From contig NZ_CP059897.1 of assembly GCF_014126615.1 (NCBI RefSeq), positions 1,318,060 through 1,382,059 of the forward strand: a stretch of 64,000 bases of DNA. The letters run 5' to 3'. The stretch is from Ciceribacter thiooxidans (GTDB lineage: Bacteria > Pseudomonadota > Alphaproteobacteria > Rhizobiales > Rhizobiaceae). The notes beneath the pieces were generated by a model. The model saw only the letters and a list, made by a program, of their open reading frames with translations, did not search any database and was not told the DNA's origin. Both the position numbers and the translations under genes were made by a program. The stretch's first letter is position 1. Every line of letters starts with the position of its first letter. This document shows, piece after piece, positions 30,556-40,005 of the stretch.

Positions 30556-32075
30556 TGATGGAACTCCGTTTCGGTGATGTGCCTTGCAGCCCTGAGCGCA
30601 AGGGCGGCGATCGTCAGCGCCGGATTGACGGCCGCCGAGGTCGGCAGAATCGAGGCGTCGACGACGAAGAGGTTGCCGTGATCGTGGCTGCGGCCATAGC
30701 TGTCGACGACACTCGTTCGTGGATCGGCTCCCATGCGCACCGTGCCGCACTGATGGGACGGCGTGCGCCGGTCGAAGGCGCGCGACAGAACCACCGGATA
30801 GCCGGCTTTGCGAAGGAGCGCCTTGAGACGTGCGACGAGCGCCAGATGCGCGTCCCAGTTCGAGCGTTTCCAGTCGAGCACGATTTGCCCGTCCCTCAGC
30901 GTCACGCGGCTTTCGGGATTGGGCAGATCCTCCGACATCGCATAGAGATCGATCGACCGCGCAGCGATCCAGTGCGCGAGCGGCCGCGGCAGGGACGAAC
31001 TGGCCGCAAGAATCGGACCGGTGATCTTACCGAGCAACTGGATGTTGCCGAGGGGCTCGCCCTTCGGACCGCCGGTGAGATAGAAATCGTTGACCAGCAG
31101 GGTCTTCTGGTAGACCGACGGATTGCGGTGGAGCGGATTGAGCGCCAGCACCGCCGAGCAATTATGGTTCATGAAGTTGCGCCCGACCTGGTCGGAAGAG
31201 TTCGCAAGCCCGTTCGGATGGCGGCGGTCGGCGGATGCCAAAAGGAGCGCCGCTGAGCGGACCGCGCCCGCCGCAAGCACCACGAGCGGCGCCGTGATCA
31301 CTCTGCGTTCGCCACGCGCCTCGACCTCGATTCCCCTGATACGGCCATCTTCGGACGCAAGCAGGCGCCTTGCCTCGCACCCCGTCAGCAGCGTGACGTT
31401 CGGATGCGCTAGAGCCTTCGACAGGCAGGCCGTTTCGGCGTCCATCTTGCCGCCGCAGGTGTCGGGGAAGGCGTCCCAAGTGGTGCGCCCACCCGCAAGC
31501 CAGCGCTCGATGTCGACCCCTAGCGGCAGCGAGGCCGGATGCATGCCAACCCGGCCGAGCCGCCGGCGAAGATCGGCGATCGCCGGTTCGTCGGGAACCG
31601 GTGGATGGACGTAGCTGCCGGAATGGGTGGGCTCCGTCGGATCCTCACCGAGCGTGCCCCGCACCTGAAAGATCGTCTCCGCCTGCTGGTAGAAGGGTTC
31701 GAGTTCGTCGTAGCCGATCGGCCAGCCCGGCGTCGTCCCGCCCATGTGGCGGAGCGGCGTGAAGTCCTCACGGCGATAGCGGATGAGAACGGCGCCGTAG
31801 AACTTCGAATTGCCCCCGACATAGTAATAGTTTCCCGGATTGAAGGGGCGCCCCTCCCCGTCCAGCCACTCTTCCTTCGGCCGGAACCGCGCCTTGCCGA
31901 AGATTGCCTCCGGATCGCGGTCGGCCGTTGACGGTGTCAGCCATTCCCCCTTTTCGATGATGAGGATCCGCCGGCCGCTTGTTGCCAAGGCGGCCGCGAG
32001 ACTGGCGCCGCCCATGCCGGAGCCGACGATGACGATATCAGGTGCGATGTCGGGGACAGCGTTGCGAGCGTTCAT
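30552..32075 (-). CDS. GMC family oxidoreductase (pyranose/glycoside oxidase-like branch)
   Basis: A 507-residue FAD protein with the motif DIVIVGSGMGGASLAAALATSGRRILIIEKG (about 13-43), GNYYYVGGNSKFYGAVLIRYR in the FAD-covering region and a C-terminal SHQCGTVRMGADP (candidate catalytic His) plus VNPALTIAALALRAA (Asn). This layout is nearer to pyranose-oxidase/glycoside 3-oxidase-like GMC proteins than to choline dehydrogenase. ATG 32075 overlaps the ATPase stop as ATGA. Directly joined to a sugar ABC transporter, it is a good candidate for the first oxidation step of the imported sugar; that is an inference. Confidence 0.87.
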   Translation of the reverse strand: MNARNAVPDIAPDIVIVGSGMGGASLAAALATSGRRILIIEKGEWLTPSTADRDPEAIFGKARFRPKEEWLDGEGRPFNPGNYYYVGGNSKFYGAVLIRYRREDFTPLRHMGGTTPGWPIGYDELEPFYQQAETIFQVRGTLGEDPTEPTHSGSYVHPPVPDEPAIADLRRRLGRVGMHPASLPLGVDIERWLAGGRTTWDAFPDTCGGKMDAETACLSKALAHPNVTLLTGCEARRLLASEDGRIRGIEVEARGERRVITAPLVVLAAGAVRSAALLLASADRRHPNGLANSSDQVGRNFMNHNCSAVLALNPLHRNPSVYQKTLLVNDFYLTGGPKGEPLGNIQLLGKITGPILAASSSLPRPLAHWIAARSIDLYAMSEDLPNPESRVTLRDGQIVLDWKRSNWDAHLALVARLKALLRKAGYPVVLSRAFDRRTPSHQCGTVRMGADPRTSVVDSYGRSHDHGNLFVVDASILPTSAAVNPALTIAALALRAARHITETEFHQ

Positions 32076-33184
32076 GGCCGGATGCGTTCTTCCGTCTTCG
32101 GGTCGAAGGCGACGGCCTTTTCCATGTTGACGGCAAAGTCGAAGGCCTGGCCGGCATGAACGTCGGTATCGGCGCGCATGCGGCCAATCACGTCCTTGGC
32201 CCCGAGGGTCATGGTGACGAAGGTGTCGGAGCCGGCGGGCTCGGTGACGACGACCCGGTTCTTGAGCCCTACGATGTTCTTCGACTTGCGGTCGGCACCC
32301 TCCGGGTCGGTGATCGCTTCCGGCCGGATGCCGAGGAGGATTTCCCTGCCGTCCCATGCGGCCAGGTTCTGCTGGCTGAAACGCAGATGTTGCTCGCCGC
32401 CCTCGCCGTCCTTCACAGCCGCGTGGGGCAGGCCGTCACGGACGGTGACGCGGGCCGGAAGCACGTTCATTGCCGGGCTTCCCATGAAGGTCGCGACGAA
32501 GACGTTCGCGGGTGTGTCGTAGATCTCCTTCGGCGTTCCGAGCTGCTGGATATAGCCCTTGTTCATCACCGCGATCCGCGTCGAGAGCGTCATCGCCTCG
32601 ATCTGGTCGTGCGTGACGTAGACGATCGTCGTCTTCAGTTTCTCGTGCAGCTTCTTGATCTCGGTGCGCATGTCGACGCGCAGCTTGGCGTCGAGATTGG
32701 AGAGCGGCTCGTCGAACAGGAAGACGTCGGGGTCACGTACCAGCGCCCGACCCATGGCGACGCGCTGCCGCTGACCGCCGGAGAGCTGCCCCGGCTTGCG
32801 GTCGACGAGATGGTCGATCTGCAGAAGCTTGGCGACTTCGCTGAGCGCCTTCTCCCGCTCGGGCTTCGGCACGCCGTGCATCTCCAGCCCGAAGGTGATG
32901 TTCTGCCCGACTGTCATGTTGGGATAGAGTGCGTAGGACTGGAATACCATCGCGATGTTGCGCTTTGAGGGATGCACGCCGTTGACGACACGGCCTTTGA
33001 TCGCGATTTCACCGGAGGAGATGTTTTCAAGGCCGGCGATCATGCCGAGGAGCGTGGACTTCCCGCAGCCGGACGGTCCGACCAGTACGAGGAACTCGCC
33101 CTCCTCGACCGAGATGTCGACGCGATGGAGCACCTCGAGCTGTCCGTAGGACTTGGTGACGTTGTTGATGTCGAGAAAGCCCAT
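32072..33184 (-). CDS. ABC transporter ATP-binding protein (UgpC/MalK type, CUT1)
   Basis: A 370-residue ATPase: Walker A GPSGCGKST, Q-loop in VFQSYALYPNMTV, signature LSGGQRQRVAMG, Walker B VFLFDEP, then the MalK-type regulatory/OB region from about residue 240 (ILLGIRPEAITDPEG). It powers the two permeases encoded upstream. The 4-base gap to the permease and ATGA overlap with the GMC gene show one transcript. Such ATPases import di- or monosaccharides, glycerol-phosphate or polyols. Confidence 0.95.
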   Translation of the reverse strand: MGFLDINNVTKSYGQLEVLHRVDISVEEGEFLVLVGPSGCGKSTLLGMIAGLENISSGEIAIKGRVVNGVHPSKRNIAMVFQSYALYPNMTVGQNITFGLEMHGVPKPEREKALSEVAKLLQIDHLVDRKPGQLSGGQRQRVAMGRALVRDPDVFLFDEPLSNLDAKLRVDMRTEIKKLHEKLKTTIVYVTHDQIEAMTLSTRIAVMNKGYIQQLGTPKEIYDTPANVFVATFMGSPAMNVLPARVTVRDGLPHAAVKDGEGGEQHLRFSQQNLAAWDGREILLGIRPEAITDPEGADRKSKNIVGLKNRVVVTEPAGSDTFVTMTLGAKDVIGRMRADTDVHAGQAFDFAVNMEKAVAFDPKTEERIRP

Positions 33185-33188
33185 GTTC

Positions 33189-34067
33189 TTATCCTTTGAC
33201 TGAGCCCGCCATCAGCCCGCGCACGAAATATCGGCCGGCGACGATGTAGACGAAGAGGGTGGGAAGAGCGGCGATGATCGCACCGGCGAAGTGGACGTTG
33301 TATTCCTTCACGCCGGTCGACGACTGCACCAAGTTGTTGAGCGCCGCGGTCATCGGCTGGCTGGTGCCACCGAAGGAAACGCCGAACAGGAAGTCGTTCC
33401 AGATGTTGGTAAACTGCCAGATCACGGAAACCACAGTGATCGGCCCGGAAACCGGAAGCAGGATGCGCCAGAAGATGCGGAAGAAGCCCGCCCCGTCGAT
33501 CTGGGCCGCCTTGACGAGTTCCGTCGGGAAAGCGGCGTAATAATTGCGGTAGTAGAGCGTCGTGAACCCGATGCCGTAGACCACGTGGACGAGGACGAGA
33601 CCCGGCACCGATCCGGCGAGGCCGAGCTTGCCGAGCACGAGTGCCATCGGGATCAGCACGATCTGGAACGGGATGAAGCAGGAGAACAGCATCAGTCCGA
33701 AGATGATCGTGTCGTATCTGAAGCGCCATTTCGTGAGTACGTAGCCGTTCAGCGCTCCGACCATGGTGGAGATCGCAACCGCCGGGACCACCATCAGGAT
33801 GGAATTCAGGAAATAGGGCCTGAGGCCGGTCGGCGACACGCCGATCTGGGCGGTCGACCACGCGGATTTCCAGGCCTCCAGCGTCCAGGTCTGCGGCAGC
33901 GCCATCATGTTGCCGCCGGTGATTTCCGGCAGTGGCTTCAGTGAGTTGATGCCCATGACGTAGAGCGGCAACAGGTAGAAGAGCGCAAAGAGCAGCAACA
34001 CGAGGTAGATGAAGGTGCGGGCGACGCGGCCGGTCCTGACCGCAGTGTCCTGGCTGACGGCAGACAT
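33189..34067 (-). CDS. Carbohydrate ABC transporter permease (MalG type)
   Basis: A 292-residue inner-membrane permease with six hydrophobic segments and the ATPase-contact EAA loop ELVKAAQIDGAGFFRIFWRILLPVSGP (about 190-215). It partners the MalF-type subunit. The start ATG overlaps the MalF stop by one base (TGATG), and its ribosome site, AAGGAG, is inside the upstream gene. The C-terminus ends ARYFVRGLMAGSVKG, typical of MalG family proteins. Confidence 0.95.
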   Translation of the reverse strand: MSAVSQDTAVRTGRVARTFIYLVLLLFALFYLLPLYVMGINSLKPLPEITGGNMMALPQTWTLEAWKSAWSTAQIGVSPTGLRPYFLNSILMVVPAVAISTMVGALNGYVLTKWRFRYDTIIFGLMLFSCFIPFQIVLIPMALVLGKLGLAGSVPGLVLVHVVYGIGFTTLYYRNYYAAFPTELVKAAQIDGAGFFRIFWRILLPVSGPITVVSVIWQFTNIWNDFLFGVSFGGTSQPMTAALNNLVQSSTGVKEYNVHFAGAIIAALPTLFVYIVAGRYFVRGLMAGSVKG

Positions 34068-34960
34068 CAGTTCTTCTCCTTCAGCTCGGCATAGAGATAG
34101 GGAACCATGATCGCGGCGATCGTCATCAGCATGACAACCGCGGAGGCCGCGCCGACGCCCATCTGGTTGCGGGTGAACGTATAGGAATACATGAAGGTCG
34201 CCGGCATTTCGGTCGCCCGACCGGGGCCACCCCCGGTCAGCGCGATGACGAGGTCATAGGACTTGATCGCCAGATGGCTCAAAATGACGAAGGCCGAAAG
34301 GAAGGCGGGCCTCAGGAGCGGGATGACGATGCGGCGATAGAGCTGCAGGCTGGACGCGCCATCGATCTGGGCAGCCTTCAGGATCTCGTTGTCGATCCCG
34401 CGAAGCCCGGCGAGGAACATCGCCATGACGAATCCGCTGGTCTGCCAGACCGCTGCGATCACGATCGTGTAGATCGCCATATCGTTGTCCTTGATCCAGG
34501 TGAAGGTGAAGCTCTCCCAGCCCCAGAGCCGCATGATCCGCTCCAGCCCGATGCCGGGATCGAGGAACCATTTCCATGCCGTGCCGGTGACGATGAAAGA
34601 GAGTGCCATCGGATAGAGGTAGATCGGCCTCAAGAACCCCTCGCCGCGGATCTTCTGGTCGAGGAAGATCGCGAGGCCGAGGCCGAGTGCCGTGCAGATG
34701 ACGATGTAGAGGCTTGCGAAGATCGCGATATTGACGATCGCGATGTGCCAGTTCTCGAGCGCCCAGAGCCGCGTGTAGTTGCTGAGCCCCACGAAGGTAT
34801 AGAGCGGCAGCATCTTCGATCCGGTAAAGGATAGGAAGATGGTGAACAGGATGAAGCCGTAGACGAAGACGAGCGTCACCGCGAGGGAGGGTGCGAGCAC
34901 CACCTTCGGCAGCCAGTCCTGCAGGCGCGTGCGCATATCGGCCCGCGTTGAGCTTGTCAT
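34067..34960 (-). CDS. Carbohydrate ABC transporter permease (MalF type)
   Basis: A 297-residue permease with six membrane segments and EAA loop EILKAAQIDGASSLQLYRRIVIPLLRP. ATG 34960 is preceded by GAGGAGATCC. The longer frame (to 35260) reads into the intergenic hairpin and binding-protein gene and is rejected. It pairs with the MalG-type subunit just downstream. Hydrophobic segments include VVLAPSLAVTLVFVYGFILFTIFLSF near the N-terminus. Confidence 0.94.
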   Translation of the reverse strand: MTSSTRADMRTRLQDWLPKVVLAPSLAVTLVFVYGFILFTIFLSFTGSKMLPLYTFVGLSNYTRLWALENWHIAIVNIAIFASLYIVICTALGLGLAIFLDQKIRGEGFLRPIYLYPMALSFIVTGTAWKWFLDPGIGLERIMRLWGWESFTFTWIKDNDMAIYTIVIAAVWQTSGFVMAMFLAGLRGIDNEILKAAQIDGASSLQLYRRIVIPLLRPAFLSAFVILSHLAIKSYDLVIALTGGGPGRATEMPATFMYSYTFTRNQMGVGAASAVVMLMTIAAIMVPYLYAELKEKN

Positions 34961-35023
34961 GGATCTCCTCCCTGTGCCTGTCGATCGTGCCGGGCGCGGC
35001 CTGTCTGCCTCGCCGGCGAATGA

Positions 35024-35049
35024 CCGGGCGGCGGCAAGTCGCCGCCCGG
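35024..35049. repeat. Intercistronic stem-loop after the sugar-binding protein gene
   Basis: CCGGGCGGCG (35024-35033) and CGCCGCCCGG (35040-35049) form a perfect 10-bp stem with a 6-base loop in the 98-base gap between the binding-protein gene and the first permease. No T-tract follows on the minus strand, so it is more likely an RNA-stabilising or partially terminating element that raises binding-protein mRNA over permease mRNA, as in malE-malF. Confidence 0.7.
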
Positions 35050-35058
35050 CATCTGCGG

Positions 35059-36303
35059 TTACTTCGTCGCCGCAACCGCCTCGGCGAGCGCCTTGGCGGC
35101 CTCCGCGCCGTCCTTGTAGCCACCGTTGAAGGCCTTGGTGACGACGTCGTAGACGGCGTTCTTGACCGCTGCGGGCGCGGCATGGCCGTGCGCCATCGAG
35201 CCGAACAGGGTACCGCCGGAGCTCGCCTCCGCCAGATCCTTCATGCCCTTCTTGCCGCAATCGTCGAAATCGGTGTCCGGAACGTCGGTACGGGCCGGAA
35301 CGGATCCCTTGACCACATTGAAGGCGGACTGGAATTTCGGGCTCTCGATCGAAGAAGCCATCTCCATCTGCGCCTTGACCTTGTCGTCACCCGACACGTT
35401 GAACATGGCGAACTGGTCGGAGTTGAAGGTGACCGACCCTTGCGTCCCGGGGAAGCGGATGCAGACAAAATCGGCACCCGGCTTCTTGCCGGCCTTCAGG
35501 AACTCGCCCTTGGCCCAGTCGCCCATCATCTGCATGCCGGCCTTGCCGTCGATCACCATGGCGGAAGCGAGGTTCCAGTCGCGGCCGGAGAAGTTGTCGT
35601 CGACATAGGTCCTGAGCTTCATCAGCCGGTCGAAGGCATCCGCCATGTCGGCGCCGCTGAGCGTCCCCTCGTCGAGGTCGACGAAGGCCTTCTTGTAGAA
35701 ATCGGTGCCCTTCGAGAGCACGACGCCGTCGAAGATGGTCGCATCCTGCCAGGGCTGTCCACCATGGGCGAGCGGGGTGATGCCGTTCGCCTTCATCTTG
35801 TCGAGCACGGCGACCAGTTCATCCCAGCTTTCCGGTGCCTTGCCGCCAGCGGCATCGAGCGCTGCCTTGTTGATCCAGACCCAGTTGGTCGAATGGACGT
35901 TGACCGGGGCCGCGATCCAGTGTCCGTCGTACTTCGAGAACTTCTGCAGCGCTTCCGGGATGACCTTGTCCCAGCCTTCCGCGCTCGCCACTTCGTCGAG
36001 ATTGCCGAGCGCGCCCTGTTCGGCCCAGTCGAGAATGTCGAAGCCGAGCATCTGCACGGCCGTCGGCGGGTCGCCGGCCGTCACGCGGGCACGAAGCGCC
36101 GTCATCGCCGCTTCACCGCCGCCACCGGCCACCGGCATGTCGACCCAGCCGATGCCCTTGCTGGCGAGATCTTCCTTCAGTACGTTGAGAGCGGCCGCCT
36201 CGCCACCCGAGGTCCACCAGTGCAACACCTCCACATCGGTGGCGCGAGCGACACCGGCCATCATCGTCAGTGCAATTGCGGTCGTCGTCAGAAACTTGCT
36301 CAT
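35059..36303 (-). CDS. Sugar ABC transporter substrate-binding protein (CUT1)
   Basis: A 414-residue periplasmic binding protein: signal peptide [21 protein letters not shown], then [27 protein letters not shown], which matches the start of glucose/mannose-type binding proteins such as pseudomonad GtsA. Internal features include [17 protein letters not shown] and NWNLAS-like pocket segments. ATG 36303 has GGAGGATCGA. It is the first gene of a ten-gene operon. Glucose or a glucoside is the best guess for ligand, but with oxidases downstream a less common sugar is possible. The operator-bearing promoter lies about 110 bases upstream. Confidence 0.93.
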   Translation of the reverse strand: MSKFLTTTAIALTMMAGVARATDVEVLHWWTSGGEAAALNVLKEDLASKGIGWVDMPVAGGGGEAAMTALRARVTAGDPPTAVQMLGFDILDWAEQGALGNLDEVASAEGWDKVIPEALQKFSKYDGHWIAAPVNVHSTNWVWINKAALDAAGGKAPESWDELVAVLDKMKANGITPLAHGGQPWQDATIFDGVVLSKGTDFYKKAFVDLDEGTLSGADMADAFDRLMKLRTYVDDNFSGRDWNLASAMVIDGKAGMQMMGDWAKGEFLKAGKKPGADFVCIRFPGTQGSVTFNSDQFAMFNVSGDDKVKAQMEMASSIESPKFQSAFNVVKGSVPARTDVPDTDFDDCGKKGMKDLAEASSGGTLFGSMAHGHAAPAAVKNAVYDVVTKAFNGGYKDGAEAAKALAEAVAATK

Positions 36304-36412
36304 TCGATCCTCCTCTTTGGCAAGTTGGCGGGTCTCCCTCCCGCGGTCCCGGCGCCGTCGAGCCCTGCTCGTGACATCGGGAATATTCAGGCACCGGTCG
36401 GTGCGCAATAAT

Positions 36413-36441
36413 TTGAAACGTTACAACTTCGACAGAGTCAA
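36413..36441 (-). promoter_or_regulatory. Promoter and LacI-type operator for the sugar ABC/GMC operon
   Basis: TTGAAACGTTACAA (36413-36426) is a 14-base palindrome with one mismatched pair and a CpG centre, the usual LacI-family layout. On the minus strand a -35-like TTGACT occupies 36436-36441; with 17-base spacing the -10 falls on TTTCAA inside the operator. A weaker copy, TGAAATCGTTTTAA, is at 36535-36548. The 324-base gap 36304-36627 between the two divergent genes otherwise shows no gene; these sites are its visible content. Confidence 0.6.
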
Positions 36442-36627
36442 GAACCCTTTCGCATCGTCACGTCCGCTCCTCCGCGCGCTCCTTACTGTAGAAGCAGCGA
36501 CAGCCTTTACGGCGCCGTCGTCCACAGACAAAAATGAAATCGTTTTAAATTTCGCCTGCGAATTCTTGCCGGCGAGGCTTCCGGAGGTTACGCTCGTTCG
36601 TCTTTCATCGTGCGAAGAACAGTCAGA

Positions 36628-37653
36628 GTGCCCAAGATCAAGATCGAGAACGCCAAAAGCCAGACCCGCAGGGCTGCGACCGGCAAAGCCACGCTGAAGA
36701 CGATCGCCGAAGCGGCGAACCTTGCAGTCACCACCGTGTCGCGGGCGCTCGCCGACGACCCGCTGATCAGCAGTACGACGCGAGAACGCGTGCGCGAGAT
36801 CGCCGACCGCATGGGCTACATGCCGGACCGTGCGGCGCAGCGACTGAAGACCGGCAAGACCAATGTCATCGGCGTCCTCCTCGACCAGCATGAGGAAATC
36901 CTCGGTTTTGGAACTTCCCTGCTTTACGGTGTGACCAAGGCGCTGAAGGGCACGCCCTACCATCTGATCGTGATGCCCAACTTCCTCGATAGCTCCAATG
37001 TAGAAGCCGTCGAGCACATCGTGCGCAACAATCTCGCAGACGGCATCATCTTCACCCGAACCGAGGTTCTCGATCCCCGCGTACGGCTGCTGATCGAAAA
37101 GGACTTTCCCTTCGTCAGTCACGGCAGGACCGAATTCACCACCCCGCACCCGTTCGTCGACTACGACAACTACGCCTTCGCCTACGAGGCCGCTCGCCGC
37201 CTGATCGCCAAGGGTCGCCACAAGCTGACGATCATCCTGCCGCCGAAACATCTCACCTTCAGCCAGCACATGTTGCACGGCTTCATGACGGCGGTGCGCG
37301 AGGCGGGTATCGCCTACGAACTCGCCGAGGGCATCACGCTCGATTCCACCGCCGGCATGGTGCGGGACTATTTCCGGACGCGGCTGCAACAGCCCGATCC
37401 TCCCGACGCCCTGATCTGTCCCGGCGAAGTCTCCGCCATGGCTGCGATCACCGGGCTCTCCGACGGCGGCTGGACGCTCGGAGGTGAATACGACATCGTC
37501 GCCAAGCAGACGTCCCGTCTCCTCTCCGACATCCAGCCGGGCGTCGAGGCGATCTATGAGGACCTCACCGCCGCGGGCGAATGCCTCGGGCGCCTGCTCC
37601 TCAAACGGATCGATGGCGCGGAGATCGATAACCTGCAGGTGATCCTCAGCTGA
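36628..37653 (+). CDS. LacI family transcriptional regulator (AglR-like position)
   Basis: A regulator of about 341 residues with an N-terminal extension of some 20 residues before the HTH (ATLKTIAEAANLAVTTVSRALADDPLI). The effector domain includes NVIGVLLDQHEEILGFGTSLLYGV and a C-terminal TSRLLSDIQPGVEAIYEDLTAAGECLGRLLLKRI. It lies divergent from the sugar ABC operon, as AglR lies near alpha-glucoside transporter genes, and probably represses that operon through the site at 36413. I chose GTG 36628 (MPKIKIENAK); GTG 36610 is equally open and neither has a strong ribosome site. Convergent with the aldehyde dehydrogenase gene. Confidence 0.88.
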   Translation: MPKIKIENAKSQTRRAATGKATLKTIAEAANLAVTTVSRALADDPLISSTTRERVREIADRMGYMPDRAAQRLKTGKTNVIGVLLDQHEEILGFGTSLLYGVTKALKGTPYHLIVMPNFLDSSNVEAVEHIVRNNLADGIIFTRTEVLDPRVRLLIEKDFPFVSHGRTEFTTPHPFVDYDNYAFAYEAARRLIAKGRHKLTIILPPKHLTFSQHMLHGFMTAVREAGIAYELAEGITLDSTAGMVRDYFRTRLQQPDPPDALICPGEVSAMAAITGLSDGGWTLGGEYDIVAKQTSRLLSDIQPGVEAIYEDLTAAGECLGRLLLKRIDGAEIDNLQVILS

Positions 37654-37711
37654 CCGCAGATCTCCGACTCGATGGTGGTTCCGGGCGCGTTCGACGGTCA
37701 TCGGAGTGTCC

Positions 37712-39235
37712 TTACGTCCTCACCCAATTCGCCCGCGTGCGCCCGACCCGCATGACGACCGACTTGATCTCGAGGAATTCCTCGAGACCGTAGCGGCCGT
37801 TTTCGCGACCCTGGCCACTCTGCTTGTAGCCGCCGAAGGTAACTTCGGGAAAACCGTCCATCCAGGTGTTGGTCCAGACCGTGCCGGCCTCGGCGCGGCG
37901 CGCGAAGGCAAGGCAGGTATGGACATTCTCGCTCCAGACGCCGGCGGACAGCCCGTAGGCGGCATCGTTGGTAAGCGCGATCGCGTCCTCCAGCGTGCTG
38001 AAGGTGAGCACTGAGAGCACCGGCCCGAACACCTCCTCGCGCGCAATCGCCATATCCGCGGTCACGCCGGTAACCACGGTCGGCGCGAAGAACCGGCCCG
38101 GCAGACCGGGATGGGAAACCGGCGCGCCTCCGAGCTCAACCCTTGCTCCCGCCGCCAGGGCATCCTTCACATAGCCGGCGATCTTTTCCTGGTGCGCCTG
38201 TGAGATGATGGCGCCAATCTGCGTTTCGGGGTTGAGCGGATCGCCGAAGGCGACCTTCTTCGAAAGCGCCACGACCTTCTCGACGAGCATCTCGGCGATG
38301 TCCTCATGGACGATGATGCGGCTGCCGGAATTGCAGCACTCGCCGGCGTTGAAATAGACGCCGAAGGTGATCGCATCGGCGGCGCTTTCGAGATCCGCAT
38401 CCGGGAACACGACCTGCGGGTTCTTGCCGCCGAGCTCCAGCGCCACCTTCTTGAGTGTCGCAGAGGCGGCCGCCGCAATCGCCTTGCCGACCGCGGTCGA
38501 GCCGGTAAAGCTTACCATGTCAACATCCGGATGCTCCGCCATCAACGCGCCGACGGGCTGCCCAAAGCCGAGCACGATATTGACGACGCCCGCCGGCAAA
38601 CCGGCTTCTAGCAAAAGTTCGCCGAGGATGACCGTCGTCGACGGCGTCATCTCCGACGGCTTGATGACGCATGTGCAGCCTGCCGCGAGCGCAAACGGCA
38701 GCTTCTGGCTCAGGATCCAGAAGGGGAAGTTCCACGGCGTGATGATCGAAACGACGCCAATCGGCTCCTTCAGCACCATGGCAAGCATATCTTCGCCGAG
38801 CGAATTGTGACTCTCGCCATGCATCGTGCGGGCAAGGGACGCCGCATAGCGCCAGAGATCGGCCGCACCGGCTATCTCGCCGCGCGCCTGACTGATCGGC
38901 TTTCCGCTTTCGAGCGTTTCGAGAAGCGCCATCCGCTCGACATTGCCTTCGATCAGGTCCGCGACGTTCAGGAGGAGCATCGCGCGTTGTTTGCCGGAAA
39001 CTCGGCTCCACCGCCCGTCGTCGAAGGCCCTACGCGCTGCGCCGATCGCGGCTTCCGTTTCTGCTTGCCCGGCGCGGGCGGAGCGGCTGACGAGAATTCC
39101 GTGCGAGGGCGAGGTCCGGTCGAAGGTCTCGCCGTCTTGGCTCCCTTTCCAGATGCCGTCGATCAGGTGCCGGCCCTCGAAGGCGGCTTCCGGCAAGGTT
39201 GCCTCGACGGCGGCGGTCATGGTCATGTCGCTCAT
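37712..39235 (-). CDS. Aldehyde dehydrogenase (NAD(P)+-dependent)
   Basis: A 507-residue ALDH superfamily enzyme: ITPWNFPFW near residue 168, SFTGSTAVGKAI cofactor region, ELGGKNPQVVFPDADL with catalytic Glu, GECCNSGSRI with the catalytic Cys, and EVFGPVLSV. The end FGGYKQSGQGRENGRYGLEEFLEIKSVVM resembles betaine-aldehyde or gamma-aminobutyraldehyde-type dehydrogenases. ATG 39235 is preferred; GTG 39241 overlaps the hydratase stop. Last gene of the four-gene operon, it would oxidise an aldehyde released from the CoA pathway or from the Gfo/Idh/MocA product. Confidence 0.92.
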   Translation of the reverse strand: MSDMTMTAAVEATLPEAAFEGRHLIDGIWKGSQDGETFDRTSPSHGILVSRSARAGQAETEAAIGAARRAFDDGRWSRVSGKQRAMLLLNVADLIEGNVERMALLETLESGKPISQARGEIAGAADLWRYAASLARTMHGESHNSLGEDMLAMVLKEPIGVVSIITPWNFPFWILSQKLPFALAAGCTCVIKPSEMTPSTTVILGELLLEAGLPAGVVNIVLGFGQPVGALMAEHPDVDMVSFTGSTAVGKAIAAAASATLKKVALELGGKNPQVVFPDADLESAADAITFGVYFNAGECCNSGSRIIVHEDIAEMLVEKVVALSKKVAFGDPLNPETQIGAIISQAHQEKIAGYVKDALAAGARVELGGAPVSHPGLPGRFFAPTVVTGVTADMAIAREEVFGPVLSVLTFSTLEDAIALTNDAAYGLSAGVWSENVHTCLAFARRAEAGTVWTNTWMDGFPEVTFGGYKQSGQGRENGRYGLEEFLEIKSVVMRVGRTRANWVRT

Positions 39236-39237
39236 GG

Positions 39238-40005
39238 TCACTGTCCCGAAAAAGCCGGTTTGCGTTTGTCGCGGAAGGCCGCAACACCTTCGTTGCGGTC
39301 GGCGCTGGCCGCAATCGCAGCGCTTCCGAGCGCCTCGATCATCGCCGCCTGATCCTCGCCGCAGCCGGCATGGATCATGAACTTGGCGACCTCGACGGCC
39401 CGCGGCGAGAGCTCTGCGACCTTTGCCGCGATCTCGACGGCCGCATGGCGAGGATCATCCGCAATCTCCGCGACGAAACCGAGCTGCAAGGCGCGCTCGG
39501 CACTGATGCGCCGTCCAAACAGGACCATTTCCTTCAGGACAGATTCCGGCAAGAGACGCGCGAGCCGCTGCGTACCGGACCAGCCGGGCACGATGCCGAC
39601 ATGGGCCTCGGGAAGCGCAAGCGTTGCCTTCGGCGCCATGACCCGGATGTCGCATGCGGCCGCAAGCTCCAGCCCGCCGCCAAAGGCGTGGCCGGAAATC
39701 ACGCCGATCACGGGTCTTGAGAACCGGGCAAGCCGGTCGAAGATCCGGTGTCCGTCGCGAACCCAGTGACGGGCGAACTCCGCCGGCGAAAGCTCGCCCC
39801 AGGCATTGATGTCGGCGCCGGCGCAGAAGGCCCGCTCGCCTTCCGCCGTCACCATCAGGCAGGCGATGTCCGCCCGGCGCTCGACGGTTTCGAGATGTTC
39901 TGCGAGTTCCGTCAACATCGCGAGGGTGAACGCGTTGAGCTTGGCCGGATTGTCGATCCGGATCTCGGCGAGCCGGTCGTGTATCTCGAGATGAACCCTG
40001 CTCAT
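39238..40005 (-). CDS. Enoyl-CoA hydratase/isomerase family protein
   Basis: A 255-residue crotonase-fold enzyme. The oxyanion-hole segment AFCAGADINAW and SGHAFGGGLELAAACDIRVM are intact, with ALPEAHVGIVPGWSGTQRL providing the glutamate region. It should hydrate or isomerise an acyl-CoA. ATG 40005 overlaps the CoA-transferase stop codon as ATGA; GTG 40014 is the alternative start. Together with the CoA-transferase it implies a short-chain acid that is activated and then hydrated. Confidence 0.92.
   Translation of the reverse strand: MSRVHLEIHDRLAEIRIDNPAKLNAFTLAMLTELAEHLETVERRADIACLMVTAEGERAFCAGADINAWGELSPAEFARHWVRDGHRIFDRLARFSRPVIGVISGHAFGGGLELAAACDIRVMAPKATLALPEAHVGIVPGWSGTQRLARLLPESVLKEMVLFGRRISAERALQLGFVAEIADDPRHAAVEIAAKVAELSPRAVEVAKFMIHAGCGEDQAAMIEALGSAAIAASADRNEGVAAFRDKRKPAFSGQ

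Noticed and set aside
28210..30558. A 782-codon plus-strand frame
   Set aside because: Antisense to the GMC and SDR genes, which have full family motifs; no recognisable domain in the plus-strand reading.
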